A DNA stretch of 64,000 nucleotides from Cladopsammia gracilis (lineage: Eukaryota > Cnidaria > Anthozoa > Scleractinia > Dendrophylliidae): positions 3,659,501 through 3,723,500 of the forward strand of contig JAJGOT010000003.1 in the NCBI GenBank assembly GCA_022457155.1, in the 5' to 3' direction. Of this stretch, positions 43,422-53,321 are shown piece after piece. The notes below the pieces were generated by a model. The model searched no databases. It worked only from the letters and a program-made list of their open reading frames with translations, and was not told the DNA's origin. The position numbers and the translations under genes are program-made. The stretch's first letter is position 1. Each line of letters opens with the position of its first letter.

Positions 43422-43526
43422 ATCCACGTACCAATATCTTTTACCAAAGAAGGACCTCTAAAACCTTCGTGTGTAGCTGAGGGAGTCCTGGGTTATTCTC
43501 CAGAGCGTATAGCAAACACGTGGCAG
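43422..43526 (+). CDS. Candidate internal exon (35 codons), unknown protein
   Basis: TTATGTTGCAG precedes and GTAAAATCC follows a 105-nt segment that is open in phase 0 on both sides: IHVPISFTKEGPLKPSCVAE then GVLGYSPERIANTWQ. It has ordinary globular-protein composition. The upstream segment ending CTACACAAG before GTGGGT (43371) has an open phase-0 frame of about 24 codons (SKASFEPRREYKTTIGPF...) and could be the preceding exon. No domain recognised. A TTAA MITE lies 35 bp downstream. Confidence 0.35.
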
Positions 43527-43560
43527 GTAAAATCCACTGTGATTTTTTATCAACAATGCT

Positions 43561-43942
43561 TTAAGGTGGCTAGCAATAGTTCCCAGAATTTTCCATCATC
43601 TATACTTTGATGGATCAATACTATAATTCTTTATCAGTTGATGCTTCAATAATGGTATCAAGCAAATGCCCAATCATTGATGAACAAGTTGTGGTCTCTT
43701 TTATGATGTAACAGGTTACCATAGTAACAGTACAACCTGTTAAAGACACCCTTAATTTTAGATTTACGTGCTTATTACTAAAAAAACGAGCTGGATGACC
43801 CTCATTTTTTTATTATCGAATTGTAATTGGCATGTTACGATACAACGTTTTGCAAAGTTAAAAAATTCTGTACATAGGGTTTAGATCCACCTTAAATTTA
43901 TAGGTGATGGAAAATTATGGGAACTGTTGTGAGACACCTTAA
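43561..43942. mobile_element. TTAA-ended MITE, family E (full length)
   Basis: Starts TTAAGGTGGCTAGCAATAGT and ends CTGTTGTGAGACACCTTAA, with subterminal CAGAATTTTCCATC pairing to GATGGAAAATTATG. Partial relatives: 45041-45126 and 51594-51850. Confidence 0.8.
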
Positions 43943-45040
43943 AGCAGTTTAAAGATGAATTACAGTCCGTACTGCGCATTGTCAGCTCGGCAATGTTTGT
44001 GATCCTCGCACGAAGGAATGTTTAGTAACGAAAATGAAAATTACGGGACAAACTTACCTTTTCCTTCATTATTGATGTCAGATATCCTTGCCAAACAATG
44101 ATAACAACTTAAAGAACCCCAACGTTTTCCCAAACCGACGTTTCAGCTCATCGAGCATTTGAAACACAACGGCCGTAATGGTAGTCTGATATATCCCTGA
44201 CAGTAATTTTATACTATTGAAGCAAATATAGTAAAGCTTATAGAAAGTTTGCAAACATTCTTTACTTTTTTTATGAAAATTGAAGATGATTCTCAGGATT
44301 CTTACTATTGAATTGGGCGCTGAAAAAATAGACTAATGTTATTTTTGTAATTTTTATAAGATCTTATATGTTAAGTGAAATGATCACGAATTCAAAGTAA
44401 GCTTACGTGAAGATGTATTTCAAGTTTACTCCAAAGAGAAGTTGTGTAAATGCTGATTTTCCCAAGACGCAAGCTTAGCTTCACTTAATTTCCTAGCTGC
44501 AAGTCGATCTTTATCGTAATCCAACCAAATTGTGCTATAAACTCCTACAATTATCACAAATCAAACCTGATATGACTAACAAACGGAATAACGAAAACAA
44601 ATGAATCTGAACACATTCAAAATGCGGTGCATCATTGGCCAAGACTACACTTTCTCGTTTTACAGGTGAACAAGTGAATAAAAATATTTGAACCAATAAA
44701 ATAATAATAACAACATTGAATTAATATCTTTACCTTATTTTAAGGTGACATGCCAGTCCTATCCAGCTGTATGTTTAAAGCAATCTAAATGTTAAAACTC
44801 GATGTAAATTCAAACCTTGAATTCATCCCGGTTTCGCATGAAACGCCAAGAATTAGTAAAAAAGCTTCATTTTAGGGGTTTATATACTGTTGCACACAAG
44901 AAAAGAACAATTCTATTTCCACTGTAGAAAGTCGTCATGAATGCGTCCATTCTTTTGTTTCCAAGTTGCAAACTGAACCATTTCTTCATCTCAGCCTTAC
45001 GGAACACCGCAAACAAATAAGCAAGAACATCGTCAGTTTC
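43943..45040. other. Mostly unassigned; possible minus-strand gene start near 44065
   Basis: On the minus strand ATGAAGGAAAAG is followed by GTAAGTTTG at about 44063, a short first-exon-like arrangement (M-K-E-K then donor) but no downstream exon could be assigned. A 68-residue minus-strand frame at 45073-44867 is partly MITE-derived. Confidence 0.25.
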
Positions 45041-45126
45041 AGGTGGCTCCAAACAGTTTCCAGCACATTTCAAGACTTAGAATTTGATGGGTCATTATAA
45101 CCACACTTTATCAGTTGATGTACTAA
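45041..45126. mobile_element. TTAA-family E fragment
   Basis: AGGTGGCTCCAAACAGTTTCC ... TTGATGGGTCATTATAACCA ... TTATCAGTTGATG matches the left part of 51594-51850 and 43561-43942. It terminates the recombinase remnant to its right. Confidence 0.7.
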
Positions 45127-45530
45127 CGAGAGGTACTGTTTCACGGAATAATGAGCTGCTGGGTTCCCCACGCAGAGAATATCATTCGAAACATCGCCCC
45201 TTCCCGGTTCAATGAAGATGGAGCGTAGCTTCCCAATAAGATTGTCAACAGTTGCGGCCGCCAGCCTCGTAGGACACGGACACCGAGCCTTGTTGGGGAC
45301 TCCAAAATGCCTGCCTTGGAGAAGGTGAACTTTAGTTTTTCCACCCTGATCTTTCCAAATTAGAAACCTTGTTATATCCTGGGGTGTGGCGGAAATAAGC
45401 GCTTTTTATGAGAAGGCAGGGAGCGAAGGAAACGCTCGAGTTCGTGTTGAAGGCTGGATTTTTGTTTCTGGTAAAGCTTATCGCTCTTGGTCCTGCGAAG
45501 GGCGTCGAGGCGGTGGAAGGAAGGCAAGTT
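45127..45530 (-). pseudogene. DIRS-like tyrosine recombinase, N-terminal (ALOG-type) region
   Basis: Read on the minus strand across one frameshift near 45410: LDALRRTKSDKLYQKQKSSL, then ELERFLRSLP, then TPQDITRFLIWKDQGGKTKV, then ARCPCPTRLAAATVDNLIGK, LRSIFIE, VGNPAAHYSVKQYL. This is the helical DNA-binding region with the small Cys insert that precedes the catalytic domain in tyrosine recombinases of DIRS1-like retroelements of cnidarians, the family from which plant ALOG domains are thought to derive. The catalytic Arg-His-Tyr domain is absent; a TTAA-family fragment begins exactly where it should continue. The RT-like piece lies directly upstream. Confidence 0.65.
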
Positions 45531-45869
45531 GACGAGTTAGGAAAGCACATACTAGGAGGCATGTCGCTGCAGTAGGTTTTGCCTTGAAACGTACCAGAAA
45601 AGGGGGTGAAGAAATAAAAAATATCCACCCAGTCTCTTATTATTGCCAGCACGAACTCTCTTTTATCGTAGCCAATAGAGAATAGATTCCATTGGTCTAG
45701 ACACGAGGTCAGGTTGCCAGCCACAAACGAGGCTGGGTGTCGAAACCGAAGCATGTCCGGGGATGCGAAAGCTCGGCCTTCAGCAACGATTTCTAACGAC
45801 GGGAGAGGCCTGGCCCAGCTAGTGGGGTTAGCTTCCCTGTCGCACCATAAAACAGATTTTGGACGCAGC
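45531..45869 (-). pseudogene. DIRS-like RT-region N-terminal fragment
   Basis: Minus-strand residues RPKSVLWCDREANPTSWARP ... SFVAGNLTSCLDQWNLF ... FVLAIIRDWVDIFYFFTPFS, GTFQGKTY...PPSMCFPNSS resemble the linker preceding the reverse transcriptase in DIRS-like elements (length-conserved W...V...I..GV....PF pattern). The RT catalytic core is missing and the frame passes directly into recombinase sequence, implying an internal deletion. The upper end is cut by the TTAA palindrome at 45870, and the first ~20 residues of the longer 199-residue frame belong to that palindrome. Confidence 0.45.
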
Positions 45870-47847
45870 TTAAGGTGGCTCGAAGTAGTTTTTTTTGGGT
45901 CACACTTCCCTTTTTGAATGCGCTTATACATAACCTTACTTTAGCTCAATAAATCTGAATTTCATACCAGATATTAGGCTTGGATGAAAGTTTTGGATGA
46001 TGCTCTTTTTATGCTAATCAGCGTTTCCATAGCAACGGTAAACAAATATGGCGAAAAACAGTTTTTCCTAAATATCTTTCGATTTTGGGGCTACCCATGA
46101 CAAGCGAATAAATGCGCTATAATCTACGCATCGTTGCACACAAAATGAGAAAATTTCAAACAAATTAAACTGTTCGATTTTGAATAAATCGCAAAAACAT
46201 TTTTTAACATGTGTTTTTCCTGTTTGAAATATAAGCGGTCAAGACATTTCATAGGTCTCACAAATTATCATTAAATTGCCACAGAAAGTTTCCTTGGACT
46301 TAAAATATTACTCCCTGCAAAAAGCTCTAACAAACTTTTCGGCAATAAAGAGATCGAGCTTTTCATTCAAATGCAGTTTTGCTTGACGCTTTCACTCTTT
46401 GAAAGTTTCAAGTGCATTTGTATATAAATTCAAAACGAACAAATGAAGATGTTTGATATCTTCCCGGTATGTTTTTAAATATATAGGCAATAATATTTCC
46501 AAGCTTCAGTCCAATTGATTCAGAAGAACATCTCGAAAAGAACCGTTGAAGTTCGCGGAGTACGAAAGCAGCGACCTCGGGATGAAAATCCAGTACAACG
46601 AGTGTGACATCGCATGTTTATTTCACACGAGATTCCTCTATGCACGTGCGCTTGCTCTGATTTGGATGTTTTCATATTGTAATTATTCAAGTATTGTTTT
46701 CATTATACGCATTAGTTTTCAAATACATCATGGTTCGTACTCGTCGACAAAATTCCAAATTCAACCGAAGAGATGCTTGAAAAAGCAAGAGAAAAGCGGT
46801 GGATTGGAGGGCCCCCTATAAGTGAACCACCTGAAAAAGCCGGAAGAAATATTCCCATCCTTCGCTCAAGTCAAAATTTTCTGAATGAAAATTATGTTAT
46901 CAATCTGAAACTTTTAATGGAAGGACTGAACACATGTTATAGTTGCAATGAAGGTCCATTACTTTTGTAAGATATAAAAAAGTCTTCATCGCGCAACGAC
47001 CTTGAAAAAAAGAAAAAAAAAACAATGAATAATTACAATATGGAAACATTCAATATTAAAGCGTGCATAGAGGAATTTGTCACCGAGCGCTCGTGTGAAA
47101 TAAACATGTGATGTCACGCTCGCTGTACTGGATTTTCATCCCGAGGTCGCTGCTTTCGTACTCGAACTTCAACGGTTCTTTACGGGATGTTCTTCTGAAT
47201 CAATTGGACTGAAGCTTGGAAATATTATTGCCTATATATTTAAAAACATACTGGGAAGATATCAAACATTTTCATTTGTTCGTTTTGAATTTATATGCAA
47301 ATGCACTTGAAACTTTTAAAGAGTGAAAACGTAAAGCAAAACTGCATTTGAATGAAAAGCTCGATCTCTTTATTGCCGAGGAGTTAGTCAGAACTATTTA
47401 CAGGGAGTAATATTTTAAGTCCAAGGAAACTTTCTGTGCAATTTAATGATAATTTGTGAGACCTATGAAATGTTTTGACCGCTTATATTTCAAACATGAA
47501 AAACACATGTTAAAAAATGTTTTTGCGATTTACTCAAAATCGAACAGTTTAATTTGTTTGAAATTTTCCCATTTTGTGTGCAACGATTTGTAGATTATAG
47601 GGCATTTATTCGCTTGTCACGGGTAGCCCCAAAATCGAAAGATATTTGGGAAAAACAGTTTTTCGCCATATTTGTTTACCGTTGCTATGGAAACGCCGAT
47701 TAGCATAAAAAGAGCATCATCCAAAACTTTCATCCAAGCCTAATATCTGGTATGAAATTCAGATTTATTGAGCTAAAGTAAGGTTATGTATAAGCGCATT
47801 CAAAAAGGGGAGTGTGACCCATAAAAAACTACTTCGAGCCACCTTAA
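45870..47847. mobile_element. TTAA-ended 2-kb palindromic element, family E2
   Basis: TTAAGGTGGCTCGAAGTAGT and ACTACTTCGAGCCACCTTAA are exact inverse ends. Inverted arms of about 780 bp (45870-46650 and 47060-47847) match over nearly their full length, for example GCATCATCCAAAAC and CGATTTTGGGGCTACCC. The central ~400 bp holds a transposase N-terminal fragment. It lies inside a DIRS-like locus: on the minus strand the flanking reading CHSH-LKLRPKS is continuous across one TTAA. Confidence 0.85.
46730..46970 (+). pseudogene. Transposase N-terminal fragment in the palindrome loop
   Basis: ATG at 46730 (CATCATGG) starts MVRTRRQNSKFNRRDA and stops; a +1 frame from 46773 continues EKAREKRWIGGP...RNIPIL, NENYVINLKLLMEGLNTCYS, CNEGPLLL. 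The basic start plus the x-V-I-N-L-x-L-L...L...C-x2-C-x-x-P-L-L pattern resembles the N-terminal part of cnidarian transposases carrying the Mutator-like transposase domain and Kolobok relatives, which use TTAA targets. Only about 80 residues remain and one frameshift splits them. The family match is from memory and uncertain. Confidence 0.35.
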
Positions 47848-47875
47848 GGTGGGAATGGCAGAATCTTGAAAACTC

Positions 47876-48266
47876 CTACGAAAAGACAGGGAAAATCCAT
47901 ATGACGATTGAAAGAAACTAGTCCTATAACAGAACGGATAAAACAAAAGGGAAAAAAACCACTAGCCGAACCGGACCAGGGATCCGTCGTAAACAGATCA
48001 TAGGGCGTAACTAAGATTACCCTTCTGGTCGCGGTCAGGTTAGCAGAGAGGGCGTAAGGTTAGCGATGACATAACCGAGAAAAAACTGATGGTCTGGCTA
48101 TCCGGAAATATATGTAAAACGAGCGGCACTGAAAAATCCGAAATAAACGAAACAGGTGGGAAATCTAAATAAATGGGATTTCATATTTTGTAATCGTATA
48201 GATATAACACAATCACTATATCCATAACACTGAAGAACACTTTTTATTCAACCATAAAAAGGAACA
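47876..48266. other. Possible intron of the DIRS-like locus
   Basis: On the minus strand CCCTGTCTTTTCGTAG immediately precedes GAGTTTTCAAGATTCTGCC, which is in frame with the RT-like piece (EFSRFCHSHLKLRPKS) once the palindrome is ignored. That is a plausible acceptor, but the donor is not fixed: a GTAAGA inside the zinc-knuckle exon has the wrong phase. Confidence 0.3.
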
Positions 48267-48762
48267 TTACATTTTTCTTTCCCCGCGGTTCTTACGAACA
48301 TTTTGCGGTTTCCAACATGACCTAGCGATATGCCCACGGCGGCCACAATTGAAACATACAATGGAACCGGCTTGACGAGAATCCCTGAGACCTGGAGGAG
48401 GTACTGAGGGTGTTCCAGGTCGAACCCCGAATGCAGGGACCTGCTTCATCGCTTTCTGTATTTCTTTGGCTACAGCGACCTCTTCTTCTGAGCCCACCAA
48501 ACTTGAGGAGAACTTTTTGAAAAGTAGGGGACGCCATAAGAGGTCTTGACTGGCGAAGAATGATGGCGTAGCGATTAGCAAGCTCGTGACCTTTCTCCCT
48601 GGCGACATCACTGAGTTGCTCTAAGGCTGCCAAAGTTGCAAAGGCAACGAAAATTGAAGGGGGGCGAGAGAGAAGTTGTCGGACGTATCGGAGGGCTAAG
48701 TCCACCGACGTTTCGTCATTTGAATCTTTTAAGCTCTGAATTTCTCCTTTCAAGACTTCCAA
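48267..48762 (-). pseudogene. CCHC zinc-knuckle gag-like exon, one frameshift
   Basis: The segment opens after the acceptor CCTCTCTTAG (minus strand) with LEVLKGEIQSLKDSN, a coiled-coil start, and VDLALRYVRQLLSRPP. A single-base shift near 48510-48530, by an A/T homopolymer, moves the reading to a second frame: SEEEVAVAKEIQKAMKQVP, a Pro-rich linker, then a complete CCHC knuckle CFNCGRRGHIARSC and a basic tail KNRGERKM. Retroelement Gag proteins bind element RNA through this knuckle. Upstream exon: 50670-50825, phase 0 to phase 0. The shift may be a real lesion, an assembly error or a splice I did not find. Confidence 0.5.
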
Positions 48763-49792
48763 CTAAGAGAGGAAAGCGGATGAGAAAGAAACGAAATATA
48801 TCTGCGCGCTAACAAACGATAACCATACACTTCGCAAGCAGAGGGGAAATACAAAAGGAATAGATAGAAACAATTCATAGCTTCAGAATTTTGAACAAGA
48901 GCTAAACAAATCCCGAGACTTCTCGAGGCCGACAAACACCCCAGTTAAATAAACTTGACACATAAGCCCATGTTCAATAAAAGCCGCCATGCGGCCTAAG
49001 CCAATATAACTAGTGAAAAATAACCGACTGTCTTTGCAACAGTTTTTTCCCAGCACTCAATCTTAATTGAATTTCGATATCATCGTTAACGTGAGTGCTG
49101 CGCACGGCAAAATCAAAAGCACCTTTTGTGCCAAATAATTAGTGCCCGACACATATGCAAACAACTGAGTTAGGGCCGACACGCAGCGTGCTTGCCGAAC
49201 AATGTTCGGGGCACGAACTGACGCCATAGGTAAGCCGACACGTGGCAACTATAAATTAATTAAAGCTTAAAACACAAGAAACGCCGTTGCGGTAGGAGTT
49301 CCGTTAGCCGTGCCGGAAGTCTTTATAAGGAATCTACGTAAAAAACCCGCTGGTAAATGTCATCCAAAATAATAGATAACATGTCTTATTGGCATTCCCA
49401 TATATTATTAATAGTATTGCAATAACAATGATGAATATAATAATTACTAATTACGGATTAACAATCATCACACCTCAAGGACGCTTCAAATAAAAAACGG
49501 CTCATAATTTTTTTTTTTACAAATCACGGGATCTATGCAATTGAAGAAAAAGACAATCAGGCCTTCGTCTGCTAAATTCTAAAAACTTGCACAATATCAT
49601 CTAATGTCGCAAAATAAGTTGTTCCGTAAATCAACATACGAGACTCAGTAGGAAAAGAAATAACACTCATCTTCTACATGACTTTTTGAATGGCAGCATT
49701 CGCAGCTCCTTAGTTCTCTTTAGGTTATCTTATTTGTTTTATTCAATTTCACAGAATACTTTCAATTTCGGGTTATTTCTACAGTTTGCTCT
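48763..49792. other. Intronic DNA with degenerate repeat units
   Basis: Between 49060 and 49320 there are decayed copies of the 62-bp unit that forms the array to the right (CCGACACGCAGCG, GCCGACACGTGGC, AAATAATTAGTGCCCGACACA). No gene. Confidence 0.5.
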
Positions 49793-50470
49793 ACCAAACA
49801 ATTTACGCTTGACACACAAGCGACTGTTTTGCCAAAGCCAACACACGGCGTCTATCAAATAATTTACGCTTGACACACAAGCGACTGTTTCGCTAAAGCC
49901 GACACACGGCGTCTATCAAATAATTTACGCTTGACACACAAGCGACTGTTTTAGCTAAAGCCGACACACGGCGTCTACCAAACAATTTACGCTTGACACA
50001 CAAGCGACTGTTTTGCTAAAGCCGACACACGGCGTCTACCGAAAATTTACGCTTGACACACAAGCAACCGTTTTAGCTAAAGCCGACACACGGCGTCTGC
50101 CAAATAATTTACGCTTGACACACAAGCGACTGTTTTAGCTAAGGCCGACACACGGCGTCTACCAAATAATTTACGCTTGACACACAAGCGACTGTTTAGC
50201 TAGAGCCGACACACGGCATCTGCCAAATAGTCCACGCCTGACACACAAGCGACCGTTCTAGCTAAAGCCGACACACGGCATCTGCCAAATAATTTACGCT
50301 GGACACACAAGCAACCGTTTAGCGAGAGCCGACACACGGCGTTTACCAAACAATAAACGCTTGACACACAAGCGACCGTTTTAGCTAAAGCCGATATACG
50401 GCGTCCACCAAGTAATTTACGCTTGACACACAAGCAACCGTTAAAACGCTTGAAACACAAGCGAACGCAC
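49793..50470. repeat. Tandem array, ~62-bp unit, about 11 copies
   Basis: Units of AATTTACGCTTGACACACAA, GCGACTGTTTTAGCTAAAG, CCGACACACGGCGTCTACCA with a few per cent divergence. It lies in the inferred intron between the two gag-like exons. A minus-strand 86-residue frame is repeat-derived. Confidence 0.9.
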
Positions 50471-50669
50471 CGATAAAGTCAACACACGCCGCTATAAATT
50501 TGAGCTAGACATACGGACGAAAATAGCAAAAGAACCGACACTCGGCGTATATAATTTATGCTTAACACTGACGTGCGAAGGAGTAACCAAATAACCGACG
50601 CTAAATAAACAAAGCTAGACGCATGAACCGAGTGTGAATAGAGCGAGAGAGAAAACACTTTGCTAATAC

Positions 50670-50825
50670 CTCGTTTAACTGTACTAGCTGATTCGCTTCC
50701 GCCCCTTCCGCGGGCTGTGGCATTGCGGCTGGCGGAGCTGGGTCAACGGCAGGAACTGGTGGTGGTGGAGCGATATTAGCCAAGGCTCGTAACTGATCAG
50801 CAGCCGGTTCTTGAGGCACAGCCAT
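50670..50825 (-). CDS. First exon of the gag-like gene (Pro/Ala-rich)
   Basis: ATG at 50825 sits in a good context (GACATCATGG) and opens MAVPQEPAADQLRALANIAP, a Pro-rich PPPPVPAVDPAPPAAMP segment and EANQLVQLNE, ending AACGAG before GTATTAGC, phase 0. Joined to the acceptor at 48763 the reading becomes QLVQLNE-LEVLKGEIQSL, continuing a heptad-like pattern across the junction, which is good evidence the exons belong together. An in-frame upstream Met at 50879 would add 18 residues. Function: probably Gag of a DIRS-like element or a host gene derived from one. Confidence 0.5.
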
Positions 50826-51104
50826 GATGTCATCCAATCTGCGTTGGCTTGAGAAAGTAAGCTCACAAACACGAAACACGCGGTTGGGCTTCGGCGACGC
50901 GACGTTAAGAAAACCGAAAATTCCTTAAACCTTACCGGCTTGGATATCTCTTTCGAAATGCCATGAATCTAAGCAGCGGGATCTTTATATCAAGAGACAT
51001 TGCACGTGGGAACTAAACATCATATAACGTAGCTAGCCATTCACGAGCCGGGTTATGTAATCCACGCCCGCCGGAATTCTGCGGCATATTTATGGATGAA
51101 AATA

Positions 51105-51107
<3 letters not shown>

Positions 51108-51180
<73 letters not shown>
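51108..51180. repeat. (TA)n microsatellite
   Basis: About 35 uninterrupted TA dinucleotides. A GATG/GGAT tetranucleotide run follows at 51264-51296. Confidence 0.95.
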
Positions 51181-51184
<4 letters not shown>

Positions 51185-51204
51185 GACAGTCTGATCAACT
51201 GATT

Positions 51205-51262
51205 CGACTTGGCATTTTATTACTAACTAGTTTCGTACCGCACAACTTGTACGGCACTCATA
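51205..51262 (-). ncRNA. Degenerate hammerhead-like motif
   Basis: Minus strand: TATATGA in place of CTGATGA, then GTGCCG-TACAAGTTGTG-CGGTAC as a strong hairpin with one wobble, GAAA, then ACTAGT. The first core box is damaged where the neighbouring TAGA/GATG microsatellite begins. Confidence 0.35.
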
Positions 51263-51332
51263 TAGATAGATGGATGGATGGATGGATGGATGGATAAGTA
51301 AAGTGAAAACGATGGGGCGACTGACTGGTTTA

Positions 51333-51372
51333 ATAACGTTTCGGCCTTCGGCCTTCTTCAGAAAATTTCTAA
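51333..51372 (-). ncRNA. Hammerhead-like motif, Penelope-type 3' UTR relic
   Basis: Minus strand: CTGAAGA, spare A, stem GGCC-GAA-GGCC, GAAA, CGTT. Both core boxes match consensus, but stem I barely pairs. The layout equals that in the 12.6-kb Penelope copy. Confidence 0.4.
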
Positions 51373-51593
51373 GAATTAAAAACTAAAAACTATGTACAAT
51401 GATTAAGTTATACAAGTTGTGACTTATATACGTTAAGCTACAAAAACAAAGGAAAACGAGGTTACGTAACGTAACAAAAGAACTAAATTACAAGGAAAAT
51501 TTCACACTAAAAATAACAATCATGATGTGATAAATTGTATATCGTATTGTGATAAATTGTATATTGTATATCGTAAGTCACAACTTGTATAAA

Positions 51594-51850
51594 TTAAGGT
51601 GGCTCCCAACAGTTTCCACCACTTTTCACGACTTAGATTTTGATGGGTCATTAAAACCACTCTTTATCAGTTGATGCTACAATCATGATAACAAACGAAT
51701 GCCCAATGATTGGTGAACACGTTGTTATCATTTTGTGACATAATATGTTACTATAGCAACAGTATAACGTGCTAAAAACACCCTTAATTTTAGCTTTAAG
51801 TGTTAATAACTTAATCAAAGGGCTCTAAAAGCCATGTCGTTAATGCGAAA
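51594..51850 (+). mobile_element. TTAA-family E, left part
   Basis: TTAAGGTGGCTCCCAACAGT ... TTATCAGTTGATGCTACAAT ... AACACCCTTAATTTTAGCTT parallels 43561 onward block for block. The right end is not identifiable. Confidence 0.7.
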
Positions 51851-52326
51851 CATGGTAAGGTTAATTTGAAAGACAAATTAAGGGGCCAGTAGTTATCATG
51901 CAAAAAAACGACAAAGGAAGTGTAGCGTTTTTTATTATTATTTTTTGAGTTAGCAAACCGAATAGCGGCATAAATGAACATTCTAAAGAGGTACGAAGAG
52001 CTTATGTCAGTACATGACCATGAAAGCGAGAGGAGTTATTTGAGACTTTTCGTCAGTGTTTATTTAGTAGGTGCGTGAAAAGTGTTAACTTTCAAACTAT
52101 ATTTTTAATGATTAATGAGAGTTTGATTACTTTGATTGGTTTTGTTTTGATAGCGTGGATTGTTAAAGTAGTACGTTTGGGCTGGTTTGCGTGATGTTAT
52201 ATCGAGTTTAAAGGTATTTTGACAAAGTGGGTAAGATTGGCTAACTGGACTAGTTTGGTTTTTATTAAACTCTTGTTCTTAGGCGATCGTTACTTGATTC
52301 ATGACAGAAGAACGACTGTTAAGAGA
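51851..52326. other. No gene recognised
   Basis: Unassigned AT-rich DNA. Confidence 0.4.
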
Positions 52327-52645
52327 CCTTCGTTCCAGACCCCTATTTTGAACTATATAAACAATTTTCAAACACTGTAATGGTTACTTTTGAAAATGCA
52401 TACGAAATGTCAACTTTTTTATAAAAATGCGTTGGTTTACCATGTGTATCACCACTGTTTGTGTTTCATTTTTAACCAATGAATACACGCATGCGTAATG
52501 AACGGGTTATTGGGAACGGCGACATTTATGCAAATGAGTCACACTCGTACCCAGTCGCTATTAATTGGTTTTGGAGTGAGAGAAGATTGGATACTAGGGT
52601 GAATTGAGGCGCGCTGGGTGTCATGGGAAGGGTCGAGGGAAGAAG
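52327..52645 (+). repeat. Long inverted repeat, left copy
   Basis: From AGACCCCTATTTTGAACTATA (near 52337) to GGGAAGGGTCGAGGGAA. Its inverse is at 57975-58206 plus 59478-59580, with 20-mers matching exactly (TGGTTTACCATGTGTATCAC; CGACATTTATGCAAATGA; CAATTTTCAAACACTGTAAT). Confidence 0.85.
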
Positions 52646-52664
52646 GATGCAAATCTCAGGTATA

Positions 52665-53321
52665 TTAAGGCCTGGGTCAGTTACAGTACATCCCAAAATT
52701 AAGGGGGGTGGTCTATCTCATAAAGTATGGAACATATTGATATGAAACTTGGCCAAAGGCTTAAACTTGATGCAAAAGTTATTTTTGATATGAAGTTGTC
52801 ACGAAAACGGTCACGCAACTGATTAAGGTATCAAATTTCCATGTTTTTCTTTAGGCTAAGTGCAGGAGAACTTAAACCTTTCTGAGTGACAAAATATCGT
52901 TTGGATATTCTTAAGTGCGCAAAGTCATACACGAAACTAACTGGAAGGCGTGTCCAGGTCACGTGACAATTGAAATGTCACGATTTTGTTGTCACGCAAA
53001 TACCAGAAAACAGTCATGCCGCGTAGGTGGACCGCTTTTCCAGTTACATTTGCAAAGCACCTTAAAAGGGTAGAAATAATACCACTTAAAATTCTCAGAA
53101 AACACAATTTTTCCTTGTCTGCAAGAGCACTGAAGTAACAAACCGGAAGTGAAAGCTCAATGGGTCACGTGATAGGTTGCCATGTAAAACATCAACGTCA
53201 GAAATGACTGTCTTAACAAGTTGAATGTCGTTGCCAAGTTTCATAGTTATGACACGTTTCCTTTTGAAGATAGACCACCCCCTTACTCTTTTGATAAAAT
53301 AGGGGCAGACCCAGTCCTTAA
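52665..53321. mobile_element. TTAA-ended MITE, family A copy 2
   Basis: TTAAGGCCTGGGTCAGTTAC and AGACCCAGTCCTTAA ends, with subterminal GGGGGTGGTCTATCT/AGATAGACCACCCCC. Same family as 885-1543. It supplies the first third of the plus-strand frame 53221-53547, whose remaining 75 residues I cannot assign. Confidence 0.8.

Noticed and set aside
45332..45931. A single 199-residue gene
   Set aside because: Its first ~20 residues lie in the TTAA palindrome, and its C-terminal third is the wrong frame of the recombinase region.
49793..50470. CRISPR array
   Set aside because: Units are contiguous ~62-bp repeats with no distinct unique spacers; the genome is eukaryotic and the array lies in an apparent intron.
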